DNA from: Flavobacteriaceae bacterium
GTDB lineage: Bacteria; Bacteroidota; Bacteroidia; Flavobacteriales; Flavobacteriaceae
Reading direction: 5' to 3'
NCBI GenBank assembly: GCA_021648445.1
Contig: JAKISU010000001.1
Span: forward strand, 1 to 64,000
Length of the DNA: 64,000 nucleotides
This document shows, piece after piece, positions 9,599 through 20,852 of this stretch. Each line of letters begins with the position of its first letter. Position 1 is the stretch's first letter. A program made the position numbers and the translations under genes. The notes below the pieces were generated by a model that saw only the letters and a list, made by a program, of their open reading frames with translations, was not told the origin of the DNA and made no database searches.

Positions 9599-11371
9599 TT
9601 ATGGTCTGAAATTTATTTTACGCATTCGTAAACTTTTCGGTGTAACTTCTAAATATTCATCATCTCTAATATATTCCATACACTCTTCTAATGAAAAATC
9701 TACTTTTGGAAATATTTTTGCAGCTTCATCAGTACCAGAAGATCGAACATTAGATAACTTTTTCCCTTTTATTAAATTTACGCCCATATCATCACTCTTA
9801 CTATTTTCACCAACAACTTGACCTATATAGATTTCATCATTAGGGTCAATAAAAAACTTTCCTCTATCTTGTAAACGATCAATTGCATATGCTGTAGCTT
9901 TTCCAGCAGCAGCAGAGACAATAGCTCCTTTAATATCATCTGCAAAGTCACCTTTATATGGTTCATACTCATTAAATCTATGATTGATAATAGCAGCACC
10001 CGCAGTGGCAGTCAATATTTTATTACGCAATCCTATCAATCCTCTTGAGGGAATATTGAATTCTAAATGTTGAAGGTCTCCTTTAGGCTCCATTACTAAT
10101 AAATCTCCCTTACGTAAAGACACTAAGTTAATTGCTTTAGAAGCAACGCCTTCAGGAATATCAATTACCAACGTTTCAAAAGGTTCACATTTAACACCAT
10201 CAATTTCCTTGATGATCACTTGTGGTCTTCCTACTTGCAATTCGTATCCTTCACGTCTCATTGTTTCTATCAATACAGACAAATGTAAAACACCACGTCC
10301 AAAAACATTAAATTTATCTTCAGAATCTGTAGTATCTACTCTTAAAGCCAAATTCTTTTCTGTTTCTTTAAATAAACGATCACGTAAATGACGAGAGGTT
10401 ACAAATTTACCTTCTTTGCCAAAAAATGGCGAATTATTAATTGTAAATAACATACTCATTGTAGGCTGATCTACTTCAATTCTTGGCAATGCTTCAGGTT
10501 CTGTCAAATCAGCAATTGTATCACCAATTTCAAATCCCTCAACACCTGTTATTGCGCAAATATCACCTGCCCGAACTTTTTCAACTGAAGCCTTACCCAT
10601 ACCTTCAAACACATGTAATTCTTTAATACGAACTTTCTTAGTTGTTCCATCAGCTTTACACAGCATATAGTCTTTTGCAATTTCTAAATCACCTCTATAC
10701 ACTCTACCAATAGCTAATCTTCCTGTAAAAGAAGAAAAGTCTAAGGAAGTAATTTGCATCTGCGGTGTTCCTTCATTATAAGGAGCCTCAGGTATTACTT
10801 CAATAACTGCATCTAATAACGGAATGATATTATCAGTAGGTTCTTGCCAATCTGTACTCATCCAAGCATTTTTAGCTGAACCATAAATTGTTGTAAAATC
10901 TAGTTGTTCTTCAGTTGCATCTAAAGCAAACATCAAATCAAATACTTTTTCATGCACCAGATCGGGTGTACAATTCTCTTTATCAACTTTATTGACAACT
11001 ACAATAGGAATCAATCCCAATTCTAGAGCTTTACCTAACACAAAACGCGTTTGAGGCATTGGTCCTTCAAAGGCATCTACCAATAATAAAACACCATCAG
11101 CCATTTTTAGTACACGTTCAACCTCACCTCCAAAATCAGCATGCCCGGGCGTATCAATTACATTTATCTTGACATCTTTATAATTAATCGATACATTTTT
11201 AGAAAGTATGGTAATACCACGTTCACGTTCTAAGTCATTATTGTCTAATAATAATTCAGTACGCACCTTACGATCATCTAAAATTTTCGCTTGATCAATA
11301 ATTTTATCAACTAAGGTAGTTTTACCATGGTCAACATGTGCTATAATAGCTATATTTCTAATAGATTGCAT
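9599..11371 (-). CDS. typA: Translational GTPase TypA/BipA
   Basis: [34 protein letters not shown]. Confidence 0.97.
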   Translation of the reverse strand: MQSIRNIAIIAHVDHGKTTLVDKIIDQAKILDDRKVRTELLLDNNDLERERGITILSKNVSINYKDVKINVIDTPGHADFGGEVERVLKMADGVLLLVDAFEGPMPQTRFVLGKALELGLIPIVVVNKVDKENCTPDLVHEKVFDLMFALDATEEQLDFTTIYGSAKNAWMSTDWQEPTDNIIPLLDAVIEVIPEAPYNEGTPQMQITSLDFSSFTGRLAIGRVYRGDLEIAKDYMLCKADGTTKKVRIKELHVFEGMGKASVEKVRAGDICAITGVEGFEIGDTIADLTEPEALPRIEVDQPTMSMLFTINNSPFFGKEGKFVTSRHLRDRLFKETEKNLALRVDTTDSEDKFNVFGRGVLHLSVLIETMRREGYELQVGRPQVIIKEIDGVKCEPFETLVIDIPEGVASKAINLVSLRKGDLLVMEPKGDLQHLEFNIPSRGLIGLRNKILTATAGAAIINHRFNEYEPYKGDFADDIKGAIVSAAAGKATAYAIDRLQDRGKFFIDPNDEIYIGQVVGENSKSDDMGVNLIKGKKLSNVRSSGTDEAAKIFPKVDFSLEECMEYIRDDEYLEVTPKSLRMRKINFRP

Positions 11372-11458
11372 ATCTTCTAATTTTGCCTCAATTAATTCGC
11401 GTGCAAAAGTAGTTGTTTTAGATTTAATGGAAGTCCATAAGTTAGAATAATATTAAGC

Positions 11459-11737
11459 TTAATCTTCTCTAAAAGAACTAGGTAAAATATCCGGAATCAA
11501 CTTGATCAATAAAGGCAGTAATAAGGCTCCTCCTGGTAACATAAATACCGCAAAAGCAGGAATTCCTTTTAAAATGTCTAATAGCTGAGCTTTTACTTTC
11601 TCTTTTTCTTCTTCAGATAATTTTTTACGTGTCGCTTTTTTTAAGAGAATAACCAACTCTTTACTTTGGTGGAGTTCTTTTATTAATCGCTTTTTGTTTT
11701 TAGCTAGTAGCTCTTTTATTTCTTCAACTGTTGTCAT
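11459..11737 (-). CDS. LETM1-like domain small protein
   Basis: LLDILKGIPAFAVFMLPGGALLLPLLIKLIPDILPSSF. Confidence 0.65.
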   Translation of the reverse strand: MTTVEEIKELLAKNKKRLIKELHQSKELVILLKKATRKKLSEEEKEKVKAQLLDILKGIPAFAVFMLPGGALLLPLLIKLIPDILPSSFRED

Positions 11738-11815
11738 TTTTAGGTTTGGACTTGTAAGTTTATGTTTAATATAATCTTTATTAAAAACGGAATTTTAAAT
11801 CTTAAATTTTGAATA

Positions 11816-12979
11816 TTATAATTTTCTACGTTTTCTTTCTGTTTTTAATAAACTTAGTTCTCTACTTGTTTGTCCCGATACTGAAGTATTCTCTTCTGCC
11901 CTACGTATTAAATAAGGCATTACATCTCTTACCGGACCATAAGGTAAATATTTTGCGACATTATAACCTTGAGTCGCTAAATTATAACTTATATGATCGC
12001 TCATTCCGTACAGTTGTCCAAACCATAAACGCTTATCATTTTTTGATATTCCTTTTTCAATAGCTAATTCCATTAATTTATAAGTACTTTCTTCATTATG
12101 TGTTCCAGCAAATAAGGCTAGTTTTTCATGCTCCATCATATAGGTTATTCCGGCATCAAAATTAACATCAGTAGCTTGTTTGTTTTCACAAATGGGTGAA
12201 GGGTAGTCTCTTTCTTCAGCTCTTTCTCTTTCTTTTTCCATATAGGCGCCTCGCACTAATTTTAATCCCACATAAAATTCTTTTTGCTGAGCTCTTTTAT
12301 GTAATGCTTTTAAATAATCAAGTCTATCATGTCTATACAGCTGTAGCGTATTGAATACAATTGCTTTTTTTTGATTATAGATTGACATCATTTGCTCGGT
12401 TAAATCATCGGCTGCTCCTTGCATCCAACTCTCTTCTGCATCAATCAGTAAAGGAACATCTTTATCATGTGCCGTTTTACATACGGTATCAAAGCGTTTG
12501 ATTACTGTATTCCATTCTTCTTTTTCTTCATTTGATAATGCTTTATTTTCTGTTATTTTTTGATATAGACCCAAACGACCAAAACCGGTAGGTTTAAATA
12601 CTGCAAACGGAATACTCAGTTTCTCCTGCGCGAAATCAATGTTCTGTAATGTTTTTTCCAACGCCAAATTAAACTGGCTTTCTTCTTCTTTGCCTTCAAC
12701 GGAATAATCTAAAATTGCATGTACATTTTTAGTAAACATACTAGCAATGGTTGGTAAACAATCCTCTTCGGTGATACCACCACAAAAATGATCAAAAACA
12801 GAAGCTCTGATTAAATGTTCTACAGGCATATGAGCTTTCAATGCAAAGTTTGTAATGGCCGTACCTATACGTACCAGCGGTTCGTTTTGAATCATTTTAA
12901 ATAAAAAATAAGCTCTATCTAACTCTGTATCAGATTTTAAAGCAAAGGCTGTTTGTGTATCTTCAAATATTTTATGCAT
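11816..12979 (-). CDS. Proline dehydrogenase family protein
   Basis: KLVRGAYMEKERERA; AGTHNEES; PYGPVRDVMPYLIRRAEENTSV. Confidence 0.93.
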   Translation of the reverse strand: MHKIFEDTQTAFALKSDTELDRAYFLFKMIQNEPLVRIGTAITNFALKAHMPVEHLIRASVFDHFCGGITEEDCLPTIASMFTKNVHAILDYSVEGKEEESQFNLALEKTLQNIDFAQEKLSIPFAVFKPTGFGRLGLYQKITENKALSNEEKEEWNTVIKRFDTVCKTAHDKDVPLLIDAEESWMQGAADDLTEQMMSIYNQKKAIVFNTLQLYRHDRLDYLKALHKRAQQKEFYVGLKLVRGAYMEKERERAEERDYPSPICENKQATDVNFDAGITYMMEHEKLALFAGTHNEESTYKLMELAIEKGISKNDKRLWFGQLYGMSDHISYNLATQGYNVAKYLPYGPVRDVMPYLIRRAEENTSVSGQTSRELSLLKTERKRRKL

Positions 12980-13064
12980 TCCTAATTAATCTTTTAACAA
13001 AGATAGTTAAGCAAACTATTTTTTCAATAAATTCGCAATAATAATTTAATACTAAATTTAGTAC

Positions 13065-14135
13065 ATGACTTCTATTCAATCAACAGGCTATTCCATCCAT
13101 TTTAATGAAGATGCATATCAGCAATTAAATCATTATCTATCTAATGATCAGATATCTACAGTTTTTATATTGGTTGATGAAAATACACATAGACATTGTC
13201 ATAGTGCCTTTAAAAATAAAATCTCTTATAAAAAAGAGATTGTTACCATTGAAATTAAGGCAGGTGAAACGCATAAAAATATTATGACCTGTGTTGCTTT
13301 ATGGAGGAAATTAACTGAATTAGGTGCTGATAGAAAAAGTATATTGATCAATCTTGGTGGTGGTATGGTAACAGATCTTGGTGGTTTTGTAGCCTCTACT
13401 TTTAAAAGAGGTATCAAATTTATCAATATTCCCACTACACTGTTAAGTATGGTTGATGCTTCTGTTGGAAGTAAAACCGGAGTGGATCTAGATAGTTTAA
13501 AGAATTTAATTGGTATGTTCTCAAATCCGGAAATGGTACTGATCGATAATAATTATTTACAAACATTATCAGATCGGGAAATGTGTTCGGGAGTAGCTGA
13601 AATTATCAAATATGGATTGACTTTTGACGGTAAACTCTTAAATGAGATAAAACAAGATAACTGGAAAAATATCAATAAGTTAAATGATATTATTTATAAA
13701 TCTATTACTATAAAGAATAATATAGTTTTACAAGACCCAAAAGAAGAAAATTTACGAAAAGTATTAAACTATGGGCATACTGTTGGGCATGCTATTGAAT
13801 CATACTTTTTAGAGCATGATACATTAGAAAATTTAACACATGGTGAAGCAATTGCAATTGGGATGGTGATTGAAGCATATTTATCACATAAGCTATATGG
13901 TTTTCCTTTAACAGAGTTGACTACTTTGAAAGAATATATTCATAAAACATTTGGGAAAACTACCATCGCTACCGAACATTATACTGCTATCTTAGATTTG
14001 ATGAAACACGATAAAAAGAATATCAATGGTTCTATTCGGTATATTTTGTTAAAAGATGTCTCTGATTTTATTATCAATGCTACTGCACCTATTGAGTTAG
14101 TTGTTGAAGGGTTAAATTATTATAATACTTTGTAA
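13065..14135 (+). CDS. aroB: 3-dehydroquinate synthase
   Basis: NLGGGMVTDLGGFVASTFKRGIKFINIPTTLLSMVDASVGSKTGVD. Confidence 0.95.
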   Translation: MTSIQSTGYSIHFNEDAYQQLNHYLSNDQISTVFILVDENTHRHCHSAFKNKISYKKEIVTIEIKAGETHKNIMTCVALWRKLTELGADRKSILINLGGGMVTDLGGFVASTFKRGIKFINIPTTLLSMVDASVGSKTGVDLDSLKNLIGMFSNPEMVLIDNNYLQTLSDREMCSGVAEIIKYGLTFDGKLLNEIKQDNWKNINKLNDIIYKSITIKNNIVLQDPKEENLRKVLNYGHTVGHAIESYFLEHDTLENLTHGEAIAIGMVIEAYLSHKLYGFPLTELTTLKEYIHKTFGKTTIATEHYTAILDLMKHDKKNINGSIRYILLKDVSDFIINATAPIELVVEGLNYYNTL

Positions 14136-14161
14136 GTTGCCTAAAACAAACTAAGTAATAG

Positions 14162-14181
14162 ATTCCTGCCTGCGCAGGAAT
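14162..14181. repeat. GC-rich palindrome ATTCCTGC-CTGC-GCAGGAAT between convergent genes
   Basis: Perfect 8-bp arms. Confidence 0.6.
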
Positions 14182-14194
14182 GACAACTCTTAAA

Positions 14195-15328
14195 TCAACA
14201 ACACCCAACTTTAATTGTTCTATAAACTTCTTCGTATAAAGGCAATACATTCTCAATAGAAAATTGTTTTGCAAATTCTTGTGCTTTAGCCTTAAACTCC
14301 TGTAAACGTATATCTCCTTCCAATATATAAATAGCATTCTTTGCCATATCATCAGTATCGCCAACATTACTTGTGAATCCGGTTACAGAATGTACATTTA
14401 CTTCTGGTAAACCACCTGAGTTTGAAGAAATAACAGGTGTTCTTGCTGCCATGGCTTCCAAAGCTGCCAGTCCGAAGCTTTCAGTTTCTGAAGGCAATAA
14501 AAACAGATCGGCATAACATAAAATTTTATTTACTTCATTACTGTTTCCTAAGAAAACTATCTGATCTCTAACTCCTAATTGTTTGGCCAATAGATCGGCG
14601 CTTTCACGTTCAGGACCATCACCGACCATTAATAATTTGGAAGGTATTTCTTTTTGAATCTTAGCAAAAATGGTAATAACATCCTTGATTCGTTTTACGG
14701 GTCTAAAGTTACTTACATGTACAATAATTCTTTCGCCATCTTTTGCCAGTGTACCTCGTTTACAATCAACATCATCAATACTTGGATATTTATCAAAATC
14801 AATAAAATTATATATAACCTCAATTTCTTTTTTAATATCAAATAAACGCAAGGTATCATTCCGTAAACTTTCAGATACTGCAGTAACCACATCTGAATTA
14901 TTGATACTGAACTCTACTGCAGGTTTGTAAAAAGGGTGACTACCAACCAATGTAATATCTGTACCATGTAAGGTAGTAACGATAGGTATTTCAATCCCTT
15001 TTTCTTTCAACATTTGCTTTGCCATATAAGCTGCATATGCATGTGGTATGGCATAATGTACATGTAAAATATCTAGTCCGTAACGTTCAACAATTGCGAC
15101 TAACTTACTAGATAGTGCTAACTCATAAGGTTGAAAATGAAATAAGGGATATTCTTCTACAAATACTTCATGGAAATGAATATTATTTGTTAAAGCGTTC
15201 AAACGAACGGGCTGTTTAGAAGTTATAAAATGTACTTCATGTCCTTTTTTTCCTAAGGCAATTCCTAGTTCGGTGGCAACTACACCACTTCCACCAAATG
15301 TTGGGTAACATACTATTCCTATTTTCAT
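14195..15328 (-). CDS. bshA: N-acetyl-alpha-D-glucosaminyl L-malate synthase (bacillithiol biosynthesis)
   Basis: MKIGIVCYPTFGGSGVVATELGIALGKKGHEVHFITS; GT4 fold. Confidence 0.93.
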   Translation of the reverse strand: MKIGIVCYPTFGGSGVVATELGIALGKKGHEVHFITSKQPVRLNALTNNIHFHEVFVEEYPLFHFQPYELALSSKLVAIVERYGLDILHVHYAIPHAYAAYMAKQMLKEKGIEIPIVTTLHGTDITLVGSHPFYKPAVEFSINNSDVVTAVSESLRNDTLRLFDIKKEIEVIYNFIDFDKYPSIDDVDCKRGTLAKDGERIIVHVSNFRPVKRIKDVITIFAKIQKEIPSKLLMVGDGPERESADLLAKQLGVRDQIVFLGNSNEVNKILCYADLFLLPSETESFGLAALEAMAARTPVISSNSGGLPEVNVHSVTGFTSNVGDTDDMAKNAIYILEGDIRLQEFKAKAQEFAKQFSIENVLPLYEEVYRTIKVGCC

Positions 15329-15426
15329 TTATTAATTTTTGTGATTATTTGTCAATATATAAACGTCCCTCAAGTCCCCTCAAGGAGACAATCCTCTCAA
15401 TAGACGTTTATTTTCCGTAAAACTTT

Positions 15427-16605
15427 CTACTCTTTAGGTAAATTCTTAAGCATAAAACGTTTTACATTGCCGCCCATTACTTTACGAATATCTTCTTCAG
15501 AAATTCCCAATTTAAGCATTTCTTCTACATATAAAGGTAAACCCGTAATATCTGTATGAATTTCAATAGCACCATCAAAATCAGAACCCAAAGCTACATA
15601 ATCTGCTCCTATTAGATCAATACAATATTTTATAGCCTTTGCGGATGAAGCAACTGTACTATCACAAGTTGCAGGTTTAAACATAGCGATACTTATCAAG
15701 CCACCGGATGCTGCAATTTTTTTAAGATTCTTGTCTGATAGATTCCGTACGGTCTTACAAGTGCCTTGTACTCCTGTGTGTGATGATACGACAGGTTTAG
15801 TAGATATTTTAAAAATATTATCTAGCATTTTTGGTGAACTATGAGCAATATCTATAATCATATTTTTTTCTTGCATCTTTTTTATGACTTGCTTACCAAA
15901 ATCGGTCAATCCATCTTTAGAAACTCCATGTGCAGAACCACCCAATTTATTATCGAAAAAATGTACCGGAGCCATCATTCTAACACCTGCATCATATAGT
16001 TTATCTACATTTTCTAATTTTCCGCTTAAAGCATGCATTCCTTCAATACCTAAAAACCCGGCAGTGATAGCATGATTATTTTCTTTATCCGACAAGTATT
16101 GTTGCAGATCAGATACTGATTCAATTACCCTAAACTTACCTTTTGATCTTTTTTCGAATTGATGCAATGCTTTACATTGTGCCAAAGCTCTACCTGTCAG
16201 ATTAAACCAAGAATTTATAGGTCTTCTTTGTAAAATATACGGAATTGTAATTTGATCAGTCTCTCCTGTATTATTATCAAAATTCATATTCTTTGGCGCC
16301 TTAGTAACAATGGTAAAAGCCTGTAATGTCACATTAGCTGCTATCATTCTAGGAATATCAACTGAACCTTGAGTATTCTTTTTTAACAAATCACGTTTCC
16401 ATAACAAGGCGTCACAATGCATATCAGCAATAAAATCTAATGAATTATATAATTGTTGTGCTTTTTGTGAAACCATATAAGGCGGTTCTAAAGTTACTGT
16501 ATTGTATTTTTTGTCCAGATCTTTAGGGATTATAATCGTTGTAGCTGTAATAATAATTGCAAGTATAAACAACATACTTAATAAGATTTTTTTAGAACGT
16601 TTCAT
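15427..16605 (-). CDS. Membrane dipeptidase (peptidase M19)
   Basis: DMHCDALLW; DIAHSSPKML; SSHTGVQGTCKTVRNLSD; LGSDFDGA. Confidence 0.9.
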   Translation of the reverse strand: MKRSKKILLSMLFILAIIITATTIIIPKDLDKKYNTVTLEPPYMVSQKAQQLYNSLDFIADMHCDALLWKRDLLKKNTQGSVDIPRMIAANVTLQAFTIVTKAPKNMNFDNNTGETDQITIPYILQRRPINSWFNLTGRALAQCKALHQFEKRSKGKFRVIESVSDLQQYLSDKENNHAITAGFLGIEGMHALSGKLENVDKLYDAGVRMMAPVHFFDNKLGGSAHGVSKDGLTDFGKQVIKKMQEKNMIIDIAHSSPKMLDNIFKISTKPVVSSHTGVQGTCKTVRNLSDKNLKKIAASGGLISIAMFKPATCDSTVASSAKAIKYCIDLIGADYVALGSDFDGAIEIHTDITGLPLYVEEMLKLGISEEDIRKVMGGNVKRFMLKNLPKE

Positions 16606-16803
16606 GACTATTGGGGGAACTTTTAATTTGTGGTTTAAAAGTACAAGAAATATTTTAAAGGTTCATTAAATTATACACAGACTTAAATTGTTAATTTTAT
16701 ACGTAGTTGACAGTATATACCCAAGTAACTTTTTTATCTTATATCATAATGCACAACGGGTTACTTTATTATATTTGCAAAACTTTGATAACCAAATTTA
16801 TGA

Positions 16804-17175
16804 ATGCGAATAGATAAGTATTTATGGACCATACGTTATTTTAAAACACGTAACCAAGCTACAGAAGCTTGTAAGAAAGGTCATATAAAAATTAATGCCA
16901 TCAACGTAAAACCTTCAAAAGAAGTGTTTATTGGTGAAAAAGTGAGTGTTCGTAAAAATCAGATCAATTATGAATTAGAAGTATTAGGCATACCTTTAAG
17001 TCGTGTTGGCGCTAAGCTGGTTGATTTATATAGAAAGGATATTACGCCTAAAGAAGCATTTGAAAATCAAGAAATACTAAAAGCTTCAAAAGATTATTAC
17101 CGTAAAAAAGGAACTGGAAGACCTACTAAGAAAGATAGACGGAATATAGAAGATTACACCGATGACTATGAATGA
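16804..17175 (+). CDS. S4-domain RNA-binding protein (HslR-like)
   Basis: MRIDKYLWTIRYFKTRNQATEACKKGHIKINAINVKPSKEV. Confidence 0.9.
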   Translation: MRIDKYLWTIRYFKTRNQATEACKKGHIKINAINVKPSKEVFIGEKVSVRKNQINYELEVLGIPLSRVGAKLVDLYRKDITPKEAFENQEILKASKDYYRKKGTGRPTKKDRRNIEDYTDDYE

Positions 17176-17752
17176 TTTTAATGTTAATTCCTGGAAAGAT
17201 AAGTATCTAAATAATGCTACAGGGTGGGATATCGGACATATCTCTACACCTCTTAAAGAATATTTTGAACAGTTAGAGAATGAAGATCTTTCAATTTTAA
17301 TTCCTGGTTGTGGCAATGGTTATGAAGCAGAGTTTTTACATAACTTGGGGTTTAAAAATGTATCTATATTAGATATTGCCGAACAACCACTAGAGAACTT
17401 CAACAAAAGAGTTCCTTATTTCCCTAAGGAAAACCTAATACATGGTGATTTTTTTAGTCATAATGGTACTTATGATTTAATTATTGAACAAACTTTTTTC
17501 TGCGCTTTAAATCCAATATTAAGAAAAAATTATGTCAAAAAAATAAGCCAATTATTAGTCGATAATGGAAAATTGGTTGGGCTACTTTTTGATTTCCCTT
17601 TAACTGAACAAGGTCCACCTTTTGGAGGAAGTATAAAAGAATACATTAAAACATTTTCTCAATTTTTCAAAATCAAAACCTTAGAAAGGTCATATAATTC
17701 TATCGATGATCGTCAAGGGAAAGAACTATTTATTATATTTGAAAAAAGATAA
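17168..17752 (+). CDS. Thiopurine methyltransferase-like SAM methyltransferase
   Basis: TGWDIGHISTPLKEYF; ILIPGCGNGYEAEFL; start assigned to second ATG. Confidence 0.85.
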   Translation: MNDFNVNSWKDKYLNNATGWDIGHISTPLKEYFEQLENEDLSILIPGCGNGYEAEFLHNLGFKNVSILDIAEQPLENFNKRVPYFPKENLIHGDFFSHNGTYDLIIEQTFFCALNPILRKNYVKKISQLLVDNGKLVGLLFDFPLTEQGPPFGGSIKEYIKTFSQFFKIKTLERSYNSIDDRQGKELFIIFEKR

Positions 17753-17754
17753 AT

Positions 17755-18252
17755 ATGAAGCGTTCAATTATACTTACCAATACTGAAATTCAACATAAAA
17801 TCAAACGAATTGCATTTCAGATATATGAGAATAACAGCAATCAAAAAGAAGTAGTTATAGCCGGTATTGCTAACAATGGCTTTCTACTGGCAAAGAAGTT
17901 AAAAACTGCTTTAGAAAAAATATCTTCAATTAAAATTACTATTTGTGAAGTAATGATCGACAAGAAAAATCCATTAAATCCGATAGAAACTTCAATAAAA
18001 ACTAATGAATATAAAAACAAGTCATTAGTACTAGTAGATGATGTGTTAAATTCAGGAACAACATTAATGTATGGAGTACGTCACTTTTTAGCCGTACCAT
18101 TAAAACAATTTAATACCGCAGTATTGGTAAATAGAAACCATAAAAAGTATCCGGTTAAGGCAGATTTTAAAGGCATTTCATTGTCAACCTCTTTACAAGA
18201 ACACATTACAGTAGAAGTAGCTGATAATAAAATTATTGCATATTTAAATTAA
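17755..18252 (+). CDS. Phosphoribosyltransferase family protein (PyrR-like)
   Basis: LVLVDDVLNSGTTLMYG PRPP loop. Confidence 0.85.
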   Translation: MKRSIILTNTEIQHKIKRIAFQIYENNSNQKEVVIAGIANNGFLLAKKLKTALEKISSIKITICEVMIDKKNPLNPIETSIKTNEYKNKSLVLVDDVLNSGTTLMYGVRHFLAVPLKQFNTAVLVNRNHKKYPVKADFKGISLSTSLQEHITVEVADNKIIAYLN

Positions 18253-18751
18253 TCTCTTCCACAATTTCAGTTTTGGTTTTATTATCAATAACAATAGTGA
18301 AATCAGCTTGCTCATAGTATGATGCCCGCTCAAATAAATGCTTCGCAATAAATTCTTTTAAATCTTTGTCTGCAATATTAGAAATCAAAGGTCTTTTATG
18401 TTTGTTTTTTGGTTTAGATAATTTAGTATAAATAGTATTTATAGACCCCTTCAAGTATATGCTTTTAGCATTTATATTTATAAGTTCCATATTATTTCCA
18501 TAACAAGGTGTACCACCTCCTACAGCTAAAATAAAATCTTTATTCTGATGAAGCAATTCGTTTAAAGCTTCTGTTTCTTTTTTTCTAAAGTATATTTCAC
18601 CTTTCTTTTTAAATATTTCGGGTATACTAATTACCTCTTTTTTAGCAATATAATCATCTAGATCTACAAATTTATAGTTGGTTTTTTTGGCTAATTTCTT
18701 ACCTATTGATGACTTACCACTTGCCATATACCCTATCAATACTAATACCAT
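18233..18751 (-). CDS. aroK: Shikimate kinase
   Basis: LIGYMASGKSSIGKKLAKKTNYKFVDLDDYI; VGGGTPCY. Confidence 0.93.
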   Translation of the reverse strand: MVLVLIGYMASGKSSIGKKLAKKTNYKFVDLDDYIAKKEVISIPEIFKKKGEIYFRKKETEALNELLHQNKDFILAVGGGTPCYGNNMELININAKSIYLKGSINTIYTKLSKPKNKHKRPLISNIADKDLKEFIAKHLFERASYYEQADFTIVIDNKTKTEIVEEINLNMQ

Positions 18752-18817
18752 AAAAAATTGATTTTTAACACACTAAATTTTATAGCAAATATCGTAGAAA
18801 ATTTTTTAAAAAATAAG

Positions 18818-18847
18818 TTGGTAAATAAATATTTGATAGTATATTTG
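18818..18847 (+). promoter_or_regulatory. Bacteroidota-type promoter for tRNA-Lys
   Basis: TTG (18818-18820)-N19-TATATTTG (18840-18847) matches the TTG-N19-TAnnTTTG consensus. Confidence 0.8.
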
Positions 18848-18862
18848 CATCCGAAATTGATT

Positions 18863-18935
18863 GACCTGGTAGCTCAGTTGGTAGAGCATCTCCCTTTTAA
18901 GGAGAGGGTCCTGGGTTCGAGCCCCAGCCAGGTCA
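18863..18935 (+). tRNA. tRNA-Lys (anticodon TTT)
   Basis: GACCTGG...CCAGGTC acceptor; anticodon loop CTTTTAA; TGGGTTCGAGCCCCA T-arm; CCA not encoded. Confidence 0.97.
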
Positions 18936-18949
18936 CCTAGTGAAACGGA

Positions 18950-18977
18950 AAACCTACCTTTTGAGGTAGGTTTTTTT
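18950..18977 (+). terminator. Terminator after tRNA-Lys
   Basis: AACCTACCT...AGGTAGGTTTTTTT. Confidence 0.85.
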
Positions 18978-19056
18978 ATGCAATAATTTAGTTTATATAG
19001 ATTGAGCTAAGTAACCCCAATACAAGGTCTTTTAGTACTATTAGAATTAGTTAAAT

Positions 19057-20613
19057 TTATTTAAACTCTTTAGCTAAACCAGCTTTTACATTTATCCAAA
19101 TATAATTAAAAAATGATTTTGTTTTATCAGGCTTTACAGTAGCAATAACCTCTTTAAACTCTTTATTTTTCTTTTTACTATTTGATGAAATTAGTGTGTT
19201 TAATATTCCTGAAATAAGTTTTCGCTTTTTGTGTTTTTTATTTAATAGAACAATTTTAAAATGTTCGTATTTTGCTCTCATATTTATAGTAGATCTATAC
19301 TTGTTACCATCTATAGTAAAGTAAATTTTATCTAATTGTCCTTTTGATTGCATATTAAGATTTGGTTCTGTAAATAAATTCAAGTCATTAGCGTGAAGCA
19401 TTCCTATATCAGCACTAAAATTGAATTGGTCATTTATGTTATGAACATCAAATGACCATGATGCTTTAAACGGAGTATTTTTCATAAACGTGGCATTAAT
19501 ATCAATTTTAGCAGGTAGTGACTTTGCATACGTATTTCCTAAATTTTTTATTTTAGCATCTAAGTTTGAAAACAAAATTTCTCCTGCTTTTCCATTTGAC
19601 TTTACTTTCTCTTCATATACAATAGCTGCATTTGTAATATGCAAAGAGTCTATAGATAAATCAAAAGATAAATCTCTGAGTATTTTACTATAAAGCGGTT
19701 TTATAGATTGGTCATCACTAACTAATTTATCTCTATAGATTATTAATTTTAGATTATCTGACATAACTTTTGGTGTTTTTGCATAGAATCGTTCATTGAT
19801 AAATCTAACATCAAACTCCATAATTTTTAATTCACTCATGGAAATATTATAATGATCGCGCTCAGCACTAATAATTTTTGACAATCCTTTTTTTGAATAT
19901 TTAGTGTCAATATTTAATCTGCTAAAAATCAGATTCTTATTATGGCTTTTTACTTTGTTAATTCTTAGTGTTTCATAGCTTCCTAGTTTGCTATAAAGTG
20001 AATCTGCTTCAATTGAAAAACTACTAAAATTGGCAGGAATTATATTCTTTACTGTTTCATTATCAATTAAAATATCTGACAAACTAAAATCCATATTAGT
20101 AACACTAAACAAAAGGGAATCTCGTGTGGTATCATAAAAACGTACATCAGTATTTTTTAAATTGATAGCACCTATAAATATCTTTTTTGAAAATGTTTGC
20201 TGTTTAGATCCAGGCTGTAAAGTATCAGAATTTGTTTTAACTATTTTTGGTCTAACAAAATAGTTAAGTTGAACTTTGTCTAAATTAATAGCATCTAACT
20301 TAATAGTATTTTTTATAAAATAATTCCAATAACTTAAATTATCAATTTTAAAGTCTTCAAGCTGTACAGACATATTTATAACTTTAGAATCGGGATAATA
20401 AAAAATAATAGTTGGCTTTATAATACTAACGCTGCCTTTCAAAGAACTTACTTTAACTGATTCAAAAGACTGCTTAAAACCAGAAAAAACTTGTGAGTTT
20501 AATATGGTTTTAATCTTATTTTCAATAATCATATTTGAAATAAATGACATACCCACTATTAATAAAGTTAAAATGGAAATTGAAATTAATAGTTTTCTAA
20601 TTAGTTTATTCAT
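19057..20613 (-). CDS. Large membrane-anchored protein, AsmA/DUF748-like
   Basis: N-terminal TM then long beta-rich region; start assigned to MNKLIRK. Confidence 0.5.
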   Translation of the reverse strand: MNKLIRKLLISISILTLLIVGMSFISNMIIENKIKTILNSQVFSGFKQSFESVKVSSLKGSVSIIKPTIIFYYPDSKVINMSVQLEDFKIDNLSYWNYFIKNTIKLDAINLDKVQLNYFVRPKIVKTNSDTLQPGSKQQTFSKKIFIGAINLKNTDVRFYDTTRDSLLFSVTNMDFSLSDILIDNETVKNIIPANFSSFSIEADSLYSKLGSYETLRINKVKSHNKNLIFSRLNIDTKYSKKGLSKIISAERDHYNISMSELKIMEFDVRFINERFYAKTPKVMSDNLKLIIYRDKLVSDDQSIKPLYSKILRDLSFDLSIDSLHITNAAIVYEEKVKSNGKAGEILFSNLDAKIKNLGNTYAKSLPAKIDINATFMKNTPFKASWSFDVHNINDQFNFSADIGMLHANDLNLFTEPNLNMQSKGQLDKIYFTIDGNKYRSTINMRAKYEHFKIVLLNKKHKKRKLISGILNTLISSNSKKKNKEFKEVIATVKPDKTKSFFNYIWINVKAGLAKEFK

Positions 20614-20684
20614 TTTATAAAAATAGATTACAAATTTATACAAAAAGTAGTTGCAATGCGAATAACTTTTTTAATTTTGCGGCT

Positions 20685-20849
20685 TATACCAAATTAACTT
20701 TGTAATGACATATTATACTGCTTCTTTTTCACAATATCTTTGTAAAAATATTTTACCATAACCAAGGCTATTCTAAAATATTTTTACTTCAATCTTGCAA
20801 AAAATAGTTCAATATAATTATACGCCATTACAAAATCAAATTGGTATTA
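20685..20849. repeat. MITE-like long hairpin element immediately upstream of tRNA-Leu
   Basis: Imperfect ~36-bp termini (TATACCAAATTAACTTTGTAATGAC / GCCATTACAAAATCAAATTGGTAT) plus perfect 14-bp internal arms 20742-20755 and 20774-20787. Confidence 0.65.
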
Positions 20850-20852
20850 TTT

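Noticed and set aside
18233-18252. 20-bp convergent overlap of phosphoribosyltransferase and aroK as a regulatory feature
   Set aside because: Short 3' overlaps are common in compact genomes
18758-18940. 60-aa ORF spanning tRNA-Lys
   Set aside because: Region is a tRNA with its promoter; coding frame is fortuitous
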